Origin: Gautieria morchelliformis
Lineage: Eukaryota > Basidiomycota > Agaricomycetes > Gomphales > Gomphaceae
NCBI GenBank assembly: GCA_015179125.1
Contig: WHVA01000087.1
Coordinates: 1-64,000, forward strand
Length of the DNA stretch: 64,000 nt
Reading direction: 5' to 3'
Each line of letters begins with the position of its first letter. The first letter of the stretch is position 1. Positions 32,274-43,516 of this stretch are shown here, in pieces. The notes beneath the pieces are model-generated. The model searched no databases. It had not been told where the DNA came from and saw nothing but the letters and a program-made list of their open reading frames with translations. Both the position numbers and the translations under genes were made by a program.

Positions 32274-35200
32274 ATGTCGAGTAGCAACAACACGTACAAG
32301 ATCGACCCCTTGAACGGGGATAATTACGCGGCGTGGCGCCGGCGGCTCGAGTGGATACTCGATGACTCAGATCTGTGGGACGTGGCTATCGGCAGGGAGA
32401 CGGAACTGAGACCGGCAGATGCCGACAACGTCACTGCGACCGAACAGCAGGAGATCGACGATTGGAGAAGGAAGGACAAGAAGGCTAGAAAAGAAATTTG
32501 CCTCAGAGTTGCCGATGAACAACTAGTTTACATCAATCAGACGATGTCTGCATTTGCTGTATGGACTAGTCTACAAGCAATATTCGAATCTAAGGGAGCA
32601 GTGGGGATTGTAAATCTCCGAAGAGACTTCTTCCGGATGCTTGCCGAGGACGGCGCAAACATGGAGGAGCACGTACGCAAGCTCCGCGGCATTCAACAGG
32701 AATTGAATGCGCGGGGGCATTACATCAGTGACACCGAGTTCTCGAACACGTTGCTGACGTCATTACCAGATTCTTGGTCGGCGTTTATTACGGCAGTAAA
32801 CGCCAGTGGAGCCGGGACAACAGCTGATATATTAATAGCTCGGGTCCTCGATGAGGATCGAGCACGGAAAGCTGGATCGGCACGGCAGACGGCGCTTAAG
32901 GCGCAACAACGTCACAGGCCCAGGAAAGATGACTCAGGAGCAACAAAGGGAAAGTGCCGAAATTGCGGCAAGAAGGGTCATTACGTGAAGGACTGTTGGG
33001 CGAAAGGTGGCGGCAAGGAGGGCCAAGCACCAAAATGGTTCAAATCAGGGAACAAAGAAACAGTCAAACAAGCAGAAGAAAAGGACTTCGCATTTGTATC
33101 TAAGGAGGTAGCATACAGTGCTATATCTGCATCCGACTGGCTAGCCGATTCAGCGGCAACAACACATATAGCTCGAAGCCGAAACGATTTCGCTAGCTAT
33201 GCCGAGGAACCATCAGAAATCGAAGGAATTTCACCCGGTGCGGTACTACATACACAAGGCCGAGGCACTATATACATGGAATTCAAGATCGGTGCCAAGA
33301 CGAACACGATCGAACTACGTGACGTCAAGCATGCACCGGATGCGCCGAACAACCTTATCAGCGTAGGGCGTTTAACTGATAAGGGCAACACGGCCACATT
33401 TTCAGGCACCGGCGTCGAATTCAAATCACGCGCCGGAGTTACCTTCGCACAGGGACAGAAGCATGGGCGGTTATTCTGTATGAAGGCACGAGTCACTCGA
33501 TCAGTCGAGGCACGGGACTTTGCCGCAGCGGCAAAAGGACGGTCATGGGACAAATGGCACAGGATACTCGGGCACGTCAACATAAATTCTATAAAGATGT
33601 TGAAATCTAACAACCTAGTCACCGGACTTGAGATCGACAAGTCAAACGAGCCGAGCCAGTGCAAGGCATGCATACAAGGCAAGCGGCATGTGGAGCCGTT
33701 CCCCAAAAGGGCCGAGGACACTGTAGAACAGGTCGGTGACCTGACAGTATCCGATGTATGGGGACCTGCCCAGACTGAGGGACCATCACGTGAAAAGTAC
33801 TTTTATTCTTTCACGGACATCAAATCGAGGTACACGGTCATCTATTTTGGGAGCGCCAAAGATGAAGCGCTCAAACACTTCGAGACGTACAAGGCATTCC
33901 TCGAGACCCAAACAGGTCAGAAACTGAAGAGGTTTCGCTCGGATAATGGAGGGGAATGTGTCAATAAAAATTTCAAGGAATTTTGTGCAAAATATGGCAT
34001 TATCATGGAGACCACAGCTCCATACTCCCCAGCCCAGAATGGAATTGCCGAACGACTCAACCGGACCTTACTCGAGCACGCACGGGCAATGATATTTGCC
34101 AAGAACCTGCCAAAAATACTCTGGCCCGAGGCCGTGGCTTACGCGTGTTATATCAAAAATCGATCACCCACGCGAGCGCTTGGAGATGACGCAACGCCGT
34201 TCCAAGCACTATTCGGCAAGAAGCCGAACATAGCACGTCTAGAGGAATTCGGGACAAATTGTTGGGTTATGGTGCCGGATCAACGTCGAGCCAAACTTGA
34301 TCCAAAAGCAGAAGAACATATATTCGTTGGAGTAGCTGAACATGCAAAGGCCTGGAGGTACTACAATAAAGCCTCAAAGCACGTTCAAGTATCTAGGAAC
34401 ATTACATTTGACGAAAATGACAACCGACTCTACCCCATCCCAGATAACGACGATGACGACACGGCACCGCTCGAGGGGGAGCACTCACCGCGCGAGCATG
34501 TGCCAGACCCGATCACATCTACCCCACAGACGTCATCACCCCAGACAACGCCCGTTCCTGATCCACCTGAACAAGCGCCAGCTCCAGAGATCCGATGGAG
34601 CGCGCGTATCACCCAAAGACCGGATTACCGGAAGCTGAATGATTCAGGACGCACCGAGCAGGTTTACATAACGAAAGAAATCGTCACTGAACCTGAGAAT
34701 TACAGAGCGGCGGTATCACGTGATGATGCGCCGATCTGGGAGAAAGCGATGGAAATTGAGATGGACCAACACAAGACGTTAGGAACATGGGAGCTAACAG
34801 AACTACCACCCGGACGAATAGCTATCGGTTGCCGATGGGTATACGCTGTCAAAACACAACCGGACGGACAATTCGATAAGGCTAAAGCGAGGGTTGTGGC
34901 TCAAGGATTCACACAGAGGCCAGGGATGGATTACTACGAGATAACCTCACCCGTGGTCAAATTCGATTCACTAAGTGTTCTATTAGTGATCGCAAACACA
35001 CTCGATTGGGAAATCGAAATGATGGATGTCAAAGGCGCCTACCTCAATTCAACCATAGATGAGGAGATCTACATGCGCCAGCCCGACGGTTTTGATGATG
35101 GATCTGGACGCATTCTAAGAATATACAGAGCGCTCTACGGACTCAAGCAATCGGGGCGAGCTTGGCATCAGCGCTTACGCAAATTACTACTCGATCTCGG

Positions 35201-36296
35201 CTTCCATCAAAGTACAGCCGATGAATGCGTCTACATCAGACAAGATAAGGATTCAATCGAAGTCATATCAGTATATGTGGACGACTTTGGACTATTTGCT
35301 GACTCCAAAGCAGGGATGATTAAGCTCAAGGGGGAGCTTCATGGGAAATTCCCTTTAACAGATTTAGGAGAAATGAAGAAAATCTTGGGAATTAGAGTTG
35401 AGAGGAATAGGGATGAGGGAACACTGATCATGTCTCAAGGACATTACATCGACATCATACTCGATCGATTCAACATGACAACGGCACATTCCGTATCTAC
35501 ACCTCTGCATAAAATGATCAAACTCACGACACCCATGGACTCAACAGGTCCAACTGCCGAAGTACCCTATGCCAAGGCGATCGGATCACTCATGTATGCA
35601 GCACTCAGCACGCGACCTGATTTGGCTTTTACCGTACAACACTTGAGCCAATTCACTACTACTTACGGAACCGAGCACTGGACGGCGATCAAGCACGCGC
35701 TCAGGTACCTCAAAGGGTCACGTGACGACGGCATAATCTTCCGACGAGACGCTGGTCTCGACCTCGAAATATTTGTCGACTCGGATTATGCTAATAGAAA
35801 CGACGCACTATCTATTAGTGGCTATGTAGCTATACTAGGAGGGGGAGCTATCGCATGGAGCTCGAAGAAGCAGCGAACGATCGCGCTATCTACCACGGAG
35901 GCCAAATACATGGCACTTACCGAGGGCGCCAAGCAATTAATCTGGCTGAGGCGTTTTATCGAGGAACTTGGAATCGATCAAACCCAGCCCACGTCACTTC
36001 GATCAGACAATCTAGGCGCCATTACACTATCGCATGACGCAACGTATCATGCGCGTACCAAACACATCAATGTCGCATATCATTTCATCCGTGAGAAAGT
36101 GGTCTCTCACGAGGCATCACTTACATACGTACCGACGAAGGAGAACATAGCGGACATATTTACAAAGGGATTAGACATGCACCAACATAGGTATCTATTA
36201 GGGAAATTAGGATTTTACCGAAGGGACTTCTCGCTGAGGGGGAGTGTTAGTAATCGGGACGATGACACCGCCGAGGCAGAGCCGGCACGCACTTAG
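32274..36296 (+). CDS. Copia Gag-Pol polyprotein, 1340 aa, intact
   Basis: Domains in order: Gag with the start SNNTYKIDPLNGDNYAAWRR; zinc knuckle CRNCGKKGHYVKDC (about residues 227-240); protease active site WLADSAATTH (about 292); integrase zinc binding WHRILGHVN and CKACIQGKRH (about 427-470); integrase core with SDVWGP, FRSDNGGE (about 555) and NGIAERLNRTL; reverse transcriptase with VVAQGFTQRPGMDYYEITSP and catalytic YVDD (about 1001-1004); and RNase H with FVDSDYANR, TTEAKYMAL and KHINVAYHF. Every catalytic motif is present. The last 17 codons and the stop lie in the 3' LTR. Gag and Pol are one frame, as is usual for Copia. Confidence 0.95.
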   Translation: MSSSNNTYKIDPLNGDNYAAWRRRLEWILDDSDLWDVAIGRETELRPADADNVTATEQQEIDDWRRKDKKARKEICLRVADEQLVYINQTMSAFAVWTSLQAIFESKGAVGIVNLRRDFFRMLAEDGANMEEHVRKLRGIQQELNARGHYISDTEFSNTLLTSLPDSWSAFITAVNASGAGTTADILIARVLDEDRARKAGSARQTALKAQQRHRPRKDDSGATKGKCRNCGKKGHYVKDCWAKGGGKEGQAPKWFKSGNKETVKQAEEKDFAFVSKEVAYSAISASDWLADSAATTHIARSRNDFASYAEEPSEIEGISPGAVLHTQGRGTIYMEFKIGAKTNTIELRDVKHAPDAPNNLISVGRLTDKGNTATFSGTGVEFKSRAGVTFAQGQKHGRLFCMKARVTRSVEARDFAAAAKGRSWDKWHRILGHVNINSIKMLKSNNLVTGLEIDKSNEPSQCKACIQGKRHVEPFPKRAEDTVEQVGDLTVSDVWGPAQTEGPSREKYFYSFTDIKSRYTVIYFGSAKDEALKHFETYKAFLETQTGQKLKRFRSDNGGECVNKNFKEFCAKYGIIMETTAPYSPAQNGIAERLNRTLLEHARAMIFAKNLPKILWPEAVAYACYIKNRSPTRALGDDATPFQALFGKKPNIARLEEFGTNCWVMVPDQRRAKLDPKAEEHIFVGVAEHAKAWRYYNKASKHVQVSRNITFDENDNRLYPIPDNDDDDTAPLEGEHSPREHVPDPITSTPQTSSPQTTPVPDPPEQAPAPEIRWSARITQRPDYRKLNDSGRTEQVYITKEIVTEPENYRAAVSRDDAPIWEKAMEIEMDQHKTLGTWELTELPPGRIAIGCRWVYAVKTQPDGQFDKAKARVVAQGFTQRPGMDYYEITSPVVKFDSLSVLLVIANTLDWEIEMMDVKGAYLNSTIDEEIYMRQPDGFDDGSGRILRIYRALYGLKQSGRAWHQRLRKLLLDLGFHQSTADECVYIRQDKDSIEVISVYVDDFGLFADSKAGMIKLKGELHGKFPLTDLGEMKKILGIRVERNRDEGTLIMSQGHYIDIILDRFNMTTAHSVSTPLHKMIKLTTPMDSTGPTAEVPYAKAIGSLMYAALSTRPDLAFTVQHLSQFTTTYGTEHWTAIKHALRYLKGSRDDGIIFRRDAGLDLEIFVDSDYANRNDALSISGYVAILGGGAIAWSSKKQRTIALSTTEAKYMALTEGAKQLIWLRRFIEELGIDQTQPTSLRSDNLGAITLSHDATYHARTKHINVAYHFIREKVVSHEASLTYVPTKENIADIFTKGLDMHQHRYLLGKLGFYRRDFSLRGSVSNRDDDTAEAEPART

Positions 36297-36467
36297 CCGG
36301 AGGTTCGAGATCGCTCTCGACCCCGGGTTGCTGGTGCACCGGCATCGCATCGGCACAGCAGCTCGAAGAGATTGGTAATATAATGGACACCATATTTTGT
36401 ATATAAAGGAACGATCTACTTGAGATCAATATAGAATAACAGATTATTATATCTCCTTCGTCCCACA
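36245..36467 (+). repeat. Copia-1 3' LTR
   Basis: 223 bp, one base different from the 5' LTR. It follows the purine tract at 36236-36244 and contains the polyprotein stop. The CGAAC duplication follows at 36468-36472. Confidence 0.9.
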
Positions 36468-36577
36468 CGAACTACGGTACGCTCCATAAACGGGCAATGT
36501 CCTACAGGGCTATAGGTCCTACATCGCCTACGTGGGACTGCATAGGACTGCGTATCACCATGCCTTTTTCCTGATGT

Positions 36578-36818
36578 GTACGCAAAAACTCACCACTGGC
36601 TCGCAGGAATCTAAGTGCGACACAACGCAACAAAATAAAGATGGAAAAGTAAAAGTAAGCAGTATCCACAGCCCTGGCCGAAAATGGTGTTTTTGTTCGA
36701 GCGTGGACAACGTGCGGGGGAGATGAAGAAAAGGGAGAGGTTCAGGGGAAGGGACAGCGAAAGACAAGGCAATCACTCACCATGTCCTTTCCCCGTTGAC
36801 CGTGTCGTATATGTCTGG
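36578..36818. other. Short interval without a recognised gene
   Basis: It lies between the CTACG-rich end of the inverted Plavaka-type copy and the WD40-like fragment. No supported frame was seen. Confidence 0.3.
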
Positions 36819-37243
36819 TTAGGACCCAGTCGCGAGGGAGCGCCCGTCGGCAGAGAAGCAGACGGAGAATACGGCGCCGGAAGGTGCGGGGTTAGTACGG
36901 AACTGCCAGACGGACAGGGGACGAGTGAGATGAATTAAATCGAATCCTATTCCGCTTCGCATGATTGGGCGAGAGCTTTTTGGAGCCATTAGGAGGGTTT
37001 TGTGAGGCTGCCACCAGGCGGAGTTGTCGTAGTCTTTGGAGGTTTGGGGCATGTACCAGGTGTGGGGCTTGGAAGCGGTTGGATTTTGGATTCCGGCTGA
37101 CGGAGCTTGCGAAACACCTGTAAAGACAGCGGGAATGTAGGGTCATAGAGGGATACGCTGGCGGGGAAGCGAGGGCGGTCCATTTGCGGGCGGATTGGTA
37201 CTGGACGCTCTCGGGGCTTGACGGCATTTGGAGAAGCAGTCAT
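36819..37243 (-). pseudogene. WD40-like gene fragment, divergent from the C2-NACHT gene
   Basis: Minus frames give a Pro-rich start (MTASPNAVKPRERPVPIRPQ), then LIHLTRPLSVWQF and the WD-repeat hallmark AVFSVCFSADGRSLATGS, after which the sequence stops in a different context. A second copy of the same block is at 49590-50017. It lies head to head with the C2-NACHT gene, about 590 bp from its first recognised exon. Only one WD unit is visible, so it is a fragment. Confidence 0.5.
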
Positions 37244-37831
37244 TGGGGACTATACAGTCGCTTTCCATTGGGGGATTACAGCTGAAATGAGATGTGGGGC
37301 GTTGGAGGGTGTAGGCAGGCTAGGAAAGTGGGGAGGGGAGACGGATGTCACATTGGGAGGTCTGGTAGCGGACTGATTTGGGGTTGGTAGCTGGGCACTG
37401 GATAGTCGGAACAAGTTGACAAGACTACACCTACCACCTCACATCTATAAGAGCGGGATAGACTGCATTGGTGAAATCCTGAACCTTCCTTGCGGTGATG
37501 CACATATTGCGCGACAACGGATTCATGACACTTGCCCAGTGCACGGAGCTCACTCACGCCGCGTTGCCTCTCAGACAGCGCGGAACTACCTGCTGCGTGA
37601 CAATCGACGGGCGCTTCTCGTCTTTTCCCATCTACCATGCACCCACCTCAAATACGGCGAACGATGAACAACGTTGAGGGCACTGTGACAGCGCCGTAAG
37701 TCCACGATCGCTTCTCTAGTGAGCCAACTGTTCACTCGCCACCCGAAGTATTCCCGCAGGTATCAAAGTTGCTGGAAAGACTCTTTCGTTTGCGGTGCCT
37801 ATTGCATACTAAAGCTTGCTGATCGATAACA

Positions 37832-40014
37832 GACCTGAAGTGCGATCACCTTCCCAATGTCGGACTGTTCTGCAAACGTCCTGGTAAATACTACGCAAAA
37901 CTCTTTTTCGATAAGGATGTCAAGAAGACTCCGGTATCTGCGAGAGGGAATACTGCCTCGTGGACTGAGTCGTTCTATTTGTGCGTTTAATTCCAATGTT
38001 ATTATATTCACGCGACTTAAATCCATGCCCAGAAAGGACTTTCATGTGTCTTCCATATTGGGAATCAAAGTCTACCGGCATCGTATCTTTACACGTGAGG
38101 ACTACATAGGCGGTACGAACGAAAAGATTGAGTTGCTACTTGCCGGCGGAGCACCTGGAGGTCAGTCTCTTTCGCTCATCAAAGGAATGAACGCGCAATC
38201 ATCACGCAGCACCCGTTGTTCGCAAACTGCAAAAATCAGACAAGACAGGGAAGGTGCACGAGGTTCTGACTGTCCTAGCGTTCACCTTCACGTCTTTCGC
38301 GACGTCCGACGAGGCGCAGAAGGCCGAGATGAGCGAAGCCGTCAGCGGAACGAGCGTGGTCGATAATATGAACCCGCCGTCATCCCTACTCACTTGTGTA
38401 CGGAATGTGGTCAGAAGGGTCACTTCGAGCACGAATACTATCGATCCAATAGCGGCGGCATGGGATCCCCTCCTGCGCAAGATCCAGCTGTTTACCAGTA
38501 TTGTGGATAAGGCCTCAGAGGTATGATTAGGTTGGTCGTCTCCAAGGGTATCTCGCTGACACGGTGTCCTTTGATTCTAGGTCCATCCCTATGCGAAAAT
38601 GGCATGGTCCATCCTGTCTCTTGCACATACGGTACATTTATGACATACACCAACCGGATAGATATATCTGACATCTGGGGTTGACACTATTTAGATGATC
38701 ATTGATCAGATGGACCGGGACGATACCATTCATTGTCTGGCGAAGATTATTGGAGACACCTATGAGTTCGTCGATCAGACAGAGCCATTGAAAAAAATTG
38801 AATCGCACAAGTCAATTATCCTATCCTTAGCGCAACAGACGTTGGGGTGCAGCTACTTTATTCGCGACTACGCAAAAAAACAAGGGATTCTGTATGTTGA
38901 ACACACTGTCAGGTACCCATAGCTGATCATTTTTGTTCAGGGAAAAGAGCAGTGAAAAATCTATGGTCGGATGTCGACAGCAAGGTCGCACAATACCGGG
39001 AAACGTTCAGGAATCTCAGGTTGGCGTTACAGGAACAGGCCGTTATTCATGCCGAAATCACTGTACTACGTGTTCTGGATGCCGTCGGCGATCTCTGTGG
39101 GTTTTCTGACTTTGGGCCTTTCCCAAGGCTAATACACCTTGCAACTAGCCGTGGAAGTTCAACTTAATGACAGGCCCTATGCAGCGGGAGCTGGATGCGA
39201 CCCTAAAAGAGGCTGTTTGCCGGGTACTCGCGAGAAAGTTATTGGGGAGATCTGCGACTGGGCCAACCAGGATAGCGACGACACCCCCCGGATATTTTTC
39301 TTGAGCGATGTTGCAGGTGCCGGCAAATATGCAATTGCTCACGAGGTCGCTCGACGATTTGATAAACTCAAGCGTCTCGGATCGTCGTACTGTTTTGACC
39401 GCGATCGTCCGGCAGAGAGGTCCCCCGACAATATCTTTAGCACTATTGCTCGTGACCTGGCTGATCTGGACCCACAACCCAAAGCATCGTTCGTGAAAGT
39501 GGTCAGAGAGCAGAGAGCCCTTCGGACCACACGCATACCTCATCAGCAGTTCCAGAAGTTCATTCTGGACGCCGCCCATGGGCTAACGACCGTCGGACCC
39601 ACGGTGATCGTCATTGATGCATTGGATGAGAGCGGAGACCGGGAATTTCGCCAGGGTCTCTTGTCTGTCCTTGGCAACGAAGCTGCAGAACTGCCGCCTA
39701 ACTTCCGCGTTCTCATCACCTCTCGTGCCGAAAAAGACATCCAGGACGCCCTTCTTGGAAAGAAGCACGTGCTGTCCAGGTCCATAAAGGATATTGACCC
39801 CAACTCTGCTGATGACGTCTCTCGCTTTGTGAAAGATCAACTTGGCCACATTACGGCCCTTGAGCGTAAATGGCCCAACAATGGCTGGTGCCAGTTATTA
39901 GTTGAGAAATCTGAAGGTCACTTCCAATGGGCGTCTACTGCTTGTCGATTTGTCAAAGGAGATGGGACACAAGGTCTCGAGAGGACAACGCGGTATGAGT
40001 CTGCCTCCTCATAG
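37832..40014 (+). pseudogene. STAND/NLR-like protein: C2, helical region, NACHT (copy 1)
   Basis: Exons in order: a C2-like start HLPNVGLFCKRPGKYYAKLF with GNTASWTESFYL (37845-37980); DYIGGTNEKIELLLAGGAP (38100-38158); EVLTVLAFTFTSFATSDEAQ (38254 on) to IVDKASE; an intron from 38521; HPYAKMAWSIL; an intron 38632-38694; FIRDYAKK; then NACHT from about 39139. NACHT shows GTREKVIGEICDWANQ, a P-loop VAGAGKYAIAHEVARRF, Walker B TVIVIDALDES and RVLITSRAE. Tyr (39328-39330) replaces the P-loop Ser/Thr. A one-base insertion in the A7 run at 38874-38880, a shift before the first intron in C2, and loss of everything after the NACHT region mark it as dead. Such proteins act as fungal non-self or immune-like switches. 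Confidence 0.8.
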
Positions 40015-40829
40015 CGCATACGTCCCCTTAAATGACACAACACTGCACACGCCCATCCACTACACGCTGCGCGACAGGGTGCGGCGGCGCGGGCACGGGG
40101 CGCAGAGTGCCGACGCACAGGCAAAAGGACCGGAAGAACGCCCCAAATGGACTGCAAAGGTGGGTCAGCACATGTCGCGCATCCTTAAGGTGACGACAGA
40201 AGGAAAGAGCGCAGACTCGGAGTAGACCACGACCCCGGCCGTTGAAGCAGCGCGTCACCAAGCATCTGAGTCGTCCCACTGCCCTCATTACCTCATGTTG
40301 TCATCTCACCGTGTCGTTTCATACTCTCAATTTCATACTCTCACCGTCGCCTGCATCAAATCCTCTAGCTCCAGCGACACCCATCGGCACCATTTAACCA
40401 CCCTCAACAGCAAGGGCCTACACAAACATGCCGGCATAAAGACAGGCGGAAGTGAAGCAGCCGTCGATGCCGTCGATCTGTATGGTGGAGGAGTTGGTGA
40501 AGGCGAGAGTAGTGCTTATATGGAGAGGAGTTGGCAGAACAGGAAGCGGCATGGAGAGAGACAGGAAGTAAACGAGAACGATGGAACAACAGTGAAAGGT
40601 TGAGTTCCAAGAGGCAGACGATACCAGCTCAGGCAGAACAAACTCGCTACACGCACACTACCAGGGGCCCGAGGGAACAATGGTGGAAGGTGGACGAAGA
40701 CGGGCTCAGGACAGATCTAATCTAGGTCGGAGGGTGGATAGAAAGACTCTACCAAGAGGCGGCTCTTGAGAATCGCCAGTTTACGCACGGGAGCGATGAC
40801 GCGGCGCATGCCGAGCCCGATCAGGCACG

Positions 40830-40948
40830 CGCCACACGATCACTATTACGCCCCGCGATCACGCCACACGATCACTATTATGCCACACGATCACATCACG
40901 CCACACGATCACATCACGCCACACGATCACGATCACGCCACGATCATC
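40830..40948 (+). repeat. Minisatellite based on CCACACGATCAC
   Basis: About six units of 17-22 bp built from CCACACGATCAC plus TATTATG or ATCACG spacers, partly shortened at the end. Contains many Sau3AI-type GATC words. No coding meaning is seen. Confidence 0.8.
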
Positions 40949-41003
40949 AATCGCTGCCTGATCCGTATGTTGAATCGCAAGGAGGGTGCTGAGCGCTCTC
41001 GGT

Positions 41004-41030
41004 TATATATATATTTATATATATATATAT
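41004..41030. repeat. AT dinucleotide tract
   Basis: A run of TATATATATTTATATATATATATAT type sequence, about 27 bp. It is a simple microsatellite between the minisatellite and a WD40 fragment. Confidence 0.8.
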
Positions 41031-41107
41031 CGGCTACCCAAGCCCGGTGATATAAGAAACAAGGGTTGGGAGTACCAGCTTGGTCAACCCTTGTATGCAG
41101 GAGACAC

Positions 41108-41350
41108 CTACCGTACCTCTCCCATATCAGGCCTGACATCATGTCTCTGGATCCCACACCCGGTGACCCGGATCGTCTCATCATCGGATCCCGAGACGAT
41201 GCGTTTGCCGTCCGGAGAGAACCCTACCGAGTAGACACCTGATAGAACATAAAGGTCTCCGCCCTCATGGACAAAATCGGGTTCCATACAGAAAGTGGGG
41301 ACCGGAGCCATAACCGGCCCACGGAACGACGGAAACAGCAGAAAAGGCAA
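41108..41350 (-). pseudogene. WD40 repeat fragment
   Basis: The minus frame contains VYSVGFSPDGKRIVSGSDDE followed by TIRV, the consensus of one WD repeat of the type found at the C-terminus of fungal NACHT-WD40 proteins. Only a single unit is readable. It lies on the strand opposite to the truncated C2-NACHT gene, so it is not simply its missing tail. Confidence 0.55.
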
Positions 41351-41359
41351 TCAATGGAA

Positions 41360-41640
41360 GCATCCAGCGCCAAGCTCCGATTGGCAACAGAAGCACGACG
41401 CGGCAAGTTGCCAAGATCAGGAGAAGAAGCATAAGAAGTAGCCAGGAACCCGAAGCCGAAGGAACGCTCGCGACACGTGCCCGCATTCATCTCTTAAGCG
41501 CCGGCTGTGTCACGTGGGAGAGACCCTTTGGGGACACAGCCTACCCCAAGTTGGTGTGCTGATTCAGACTCTGGGGCTTAGTAGCCAGGCTCTAGACACT
41601 CGTTTCCTCCCAGTATCAAGCTTGCAAACCCTCTGTCCGA
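41360..41640. other. Interval without a recognised gene
   Basis: Small minus-strand frames overlap here, but none shows a recognised motif. Confidence 0.3.
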
Positions 41641-41654
41641 TTCCCATGTATCTC

Positions 41655-42796
41655 TCAACGCATTAGACCCCGATCTGGCTGGGTTCCACTCAACCTATTC
41701 TTCAGACCTTCATCCTCTGGTCCCACCGATCTGCAGCGTTTTGCAGCGGCGTTCATAGATTGGCTCCCAATGATCGCAGGGTCAATATATGATACTCAAG
41801 ATGCGCAGGGGGCGAAATCAATGGAGCTTGTTCAATTGACCATGGACGCGGTGCCGATTTGATCTGAGTGGATTCGCCTATGTATTGCATACGCCGATCT
41901 GCCTGGACCTCTTGAGGTGTCACCCCGAACATTCCTAGGCAGCAATGAATACTCCGAGGACCAACCGTTGCTAATGGCGAGGTTCATCAACGTAGGTTCA
42001 TCTATGTCCATCTCCTCAGGAGACCTGCCTTTGGATAACAATGATGATCAGTTCAGTTGTGGTACACTGGCCATGGGTATCAGCATATCCCATGTGCTTG
42101 TTGACTGCGCATCGTTCATCAAATTGTTGAATGAATGGGCTAGAGTGTCTCGCGGCGATTCAGAGTCAGAGCCTCTTGCCATCACATCATGGGAGCGCGA
42201 CTCCGGCAGTTTCTTCCCTCCACCGACACCAAGAGCTATCCCAAAAAGCAGGCCCACTCCCGGTGGCGCGGCTCCCCCACAGCGTCCTCGTCAGTAACAA
42301 TGTCTAACTTCTTCTTCACTTGGGAATCGCTTCCAAGTTGAAGCACGCATGCAATCCCACAGAACCTAGCGACTGGGTATCTACCGGTGACTACGTGGGT
42401 GCAGTTGCCTGGCGAGCAGTTACCGTCGCCCGCGAAGCTTTGCTCAAACCTGGCATTAACATTCGGTTGAATGTGTCTGCCGACGGACACGGTCGCTCCA
42501 AAGTCCCTGATGCTTTGAAGTACTTTGGTAATCTCTTCACGTACGTAGTTTTTTTACACAGATTTGACTGATTGACCCAGATGTTGATATATGATTCCAG
42601 ACCGTACGTCGTTACGCTTTCCTTCCCGGAAAGCACCGTTGCCTCTGTTGCGTTAGCTTGTCGCCGTGCTAGAGACGAACAACTCACGGAGACTTCCTGC
42701 GCTAACATATTGGCATCGTCCGCTGTCGCGGACGACATTGAGGACGGTTTGAACAGTGAGGTCGACTCATGGGTATCTCACTATTCTCATGATTGA
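41655..42796 (+). pseudogene. HXXXD-type (transferase family) acyltransferase, broken
   Basis: An N-terminal part reads LDPDLAGFHSTYSSDLHPLV, then in another frame FAAAFIDWLPMIAGSIYDTQ, where BAHD-like enzymes have their first substrate loop. The catalytic motif appears in MGISISHVLVDCASF (His and Asp, about 42075-42120). The later block STGDYVGAVAWRAVTVAREA and the ALKYFGNLFT stretch (about 42520-42545) correspond to the region before the family's C-terminal motif, followed after an apparent intron by PYVVTLSFPESTVASVALAC. A TGA at about 41861 and several frame changes indicate decay, though some changes may be introns. It would transfer an acyl group from CoA to a small-molecule alcohol. 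Confidence 0.65.
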
Positions 42797-43510
42797 AGCA
42801 CAGTGGGAGAGCAAGTTGCACGCGAGAGAGGAGTTACTTGCGTATGCCAAACCTGTGACATCACCTGCGAAGGTTATTTGAATATAATAATATTTGTCCC
42901 CTTGACTGACTAAATAGAGTGTGGTAGGGCTCTAGCTGGTGCTGAAATTTTGCTTTTTGTTTTTGTTTTTGTTTTTTTTTTTTTTTTTCTGTTTTTTTTT
43001 TTTTTTTTTTTTTGGCATCTATCACCGCACTTTGCTTTAAATACCTGACTTAGAAATCCAGATGATATTCTACGTATCTACGGGATATCCTCAACGTTTT
43101 CACCGAATAGCGCGGACTCGATACTTGGGTAAATGTCGATGTTCTTACCACGTTCCTGCTACATATTAACCAAGGATCGCCCCGATATATTTATTATTAA
43201 TATAATTCTGGTAAAATAATATTTAGCGGGGCCGCCGCTCCAGCCGCTGATCACGCTCGACAATGAAAAATAAAATAAAATAAATCGTTCTGATGCACTG
43301 GCCACCTGCAGTGTGCAATAATAATATATACATGGATCTGAGACGAAGGGAGAGCTGAGAATGAAGGCATGCGCGTGCGTGTGCGCAGCGGACATTGAGT
43401 GGAGTTGTCTCAAAAAGGTTAGTACCTTCTGCAGAAGGTATGAGTAGAACTATATAAGTAAATACAGCTTACCTAGTGTGACTTAATCGTTGAAAGGGTG
43501 ATTTATCTTT
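42797..43510. other. AT-rich interval without a recognised gene
   Basis: It holds the T-rich tract at 42958-43013 and AT-rich sequence up to the start of the coiled-coil gene at 43517. Nothing else was recognised. Confidence 0.4.
42958..43013. repeat. Poly-T tract
   Basis: Two long T runs separated by a single CTG, preceded by TTTTTG units. It could be the tail of an old minus-strand retroelement, but no LINE sequence was recognised next to it. Confidence 0.7.
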
Positions 43511-43516
43511 TTCCTG

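Larger units (their letters stand above)
31972..36467 (+). mobile_element. Ty1/Copia retrotransposon, apparently intact (Copia-1)
   Basis: Two 223-bp LTRs (31972-32194 and 36245-36467) differ at one position (A at the CTTCATCCC of the first, G in the second). There is a 5-bp target duplication CGAAC, an uninterrupted 1340-codon polyprotein, and a purine tract GAGGGGGAG just before the 3' LTR. All features point to a recent insertion that could still be active. Confidence 0.95.
29835..36577. mobile_element. Composite Plavaka/DUF6532 element, right (inverted) copy
   Basis: This is the inverse of 4525-8360, with three differences. The Plavaka part is cut to a 220-bp fragment. The DUF6532 core is deleted. 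A Copia element (31972-36467) is inserted in the outer CTACG-rich region. Outside Copia it continues at 36468-36577 with the same block as 296-400. The two copies form a large inverted pair about 20 kb apart. Confidence 0.6.
40015..41100. other. Repeat-rich interval without a recognised gene
   Basis: The NACHT frame stops here in unrelated sequence. Apart from a minisatellite (40830-40948) and an AT run (41004-41030) nothing was recognised. Confidence 0.4.

Noticed and set aside
33197..33721. 174-codon minus-strand frame inside Copia-1
   Set aside because: Shadow of the protease/integrase frame; the same shadow appears opposite Copia-2 and follows its codon structure.
40830..40948. Regular short repeats that might suggest a CRISPR array
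   Set aside because: Units have no unique spacers and the window is eukaryotic; it is a minisatellite.
42958..43013. Poly-T tract as the tail of a minus-strand LINE
   Set aside because: No LINE coding or 3' UTR sequence is recognisable next to it.
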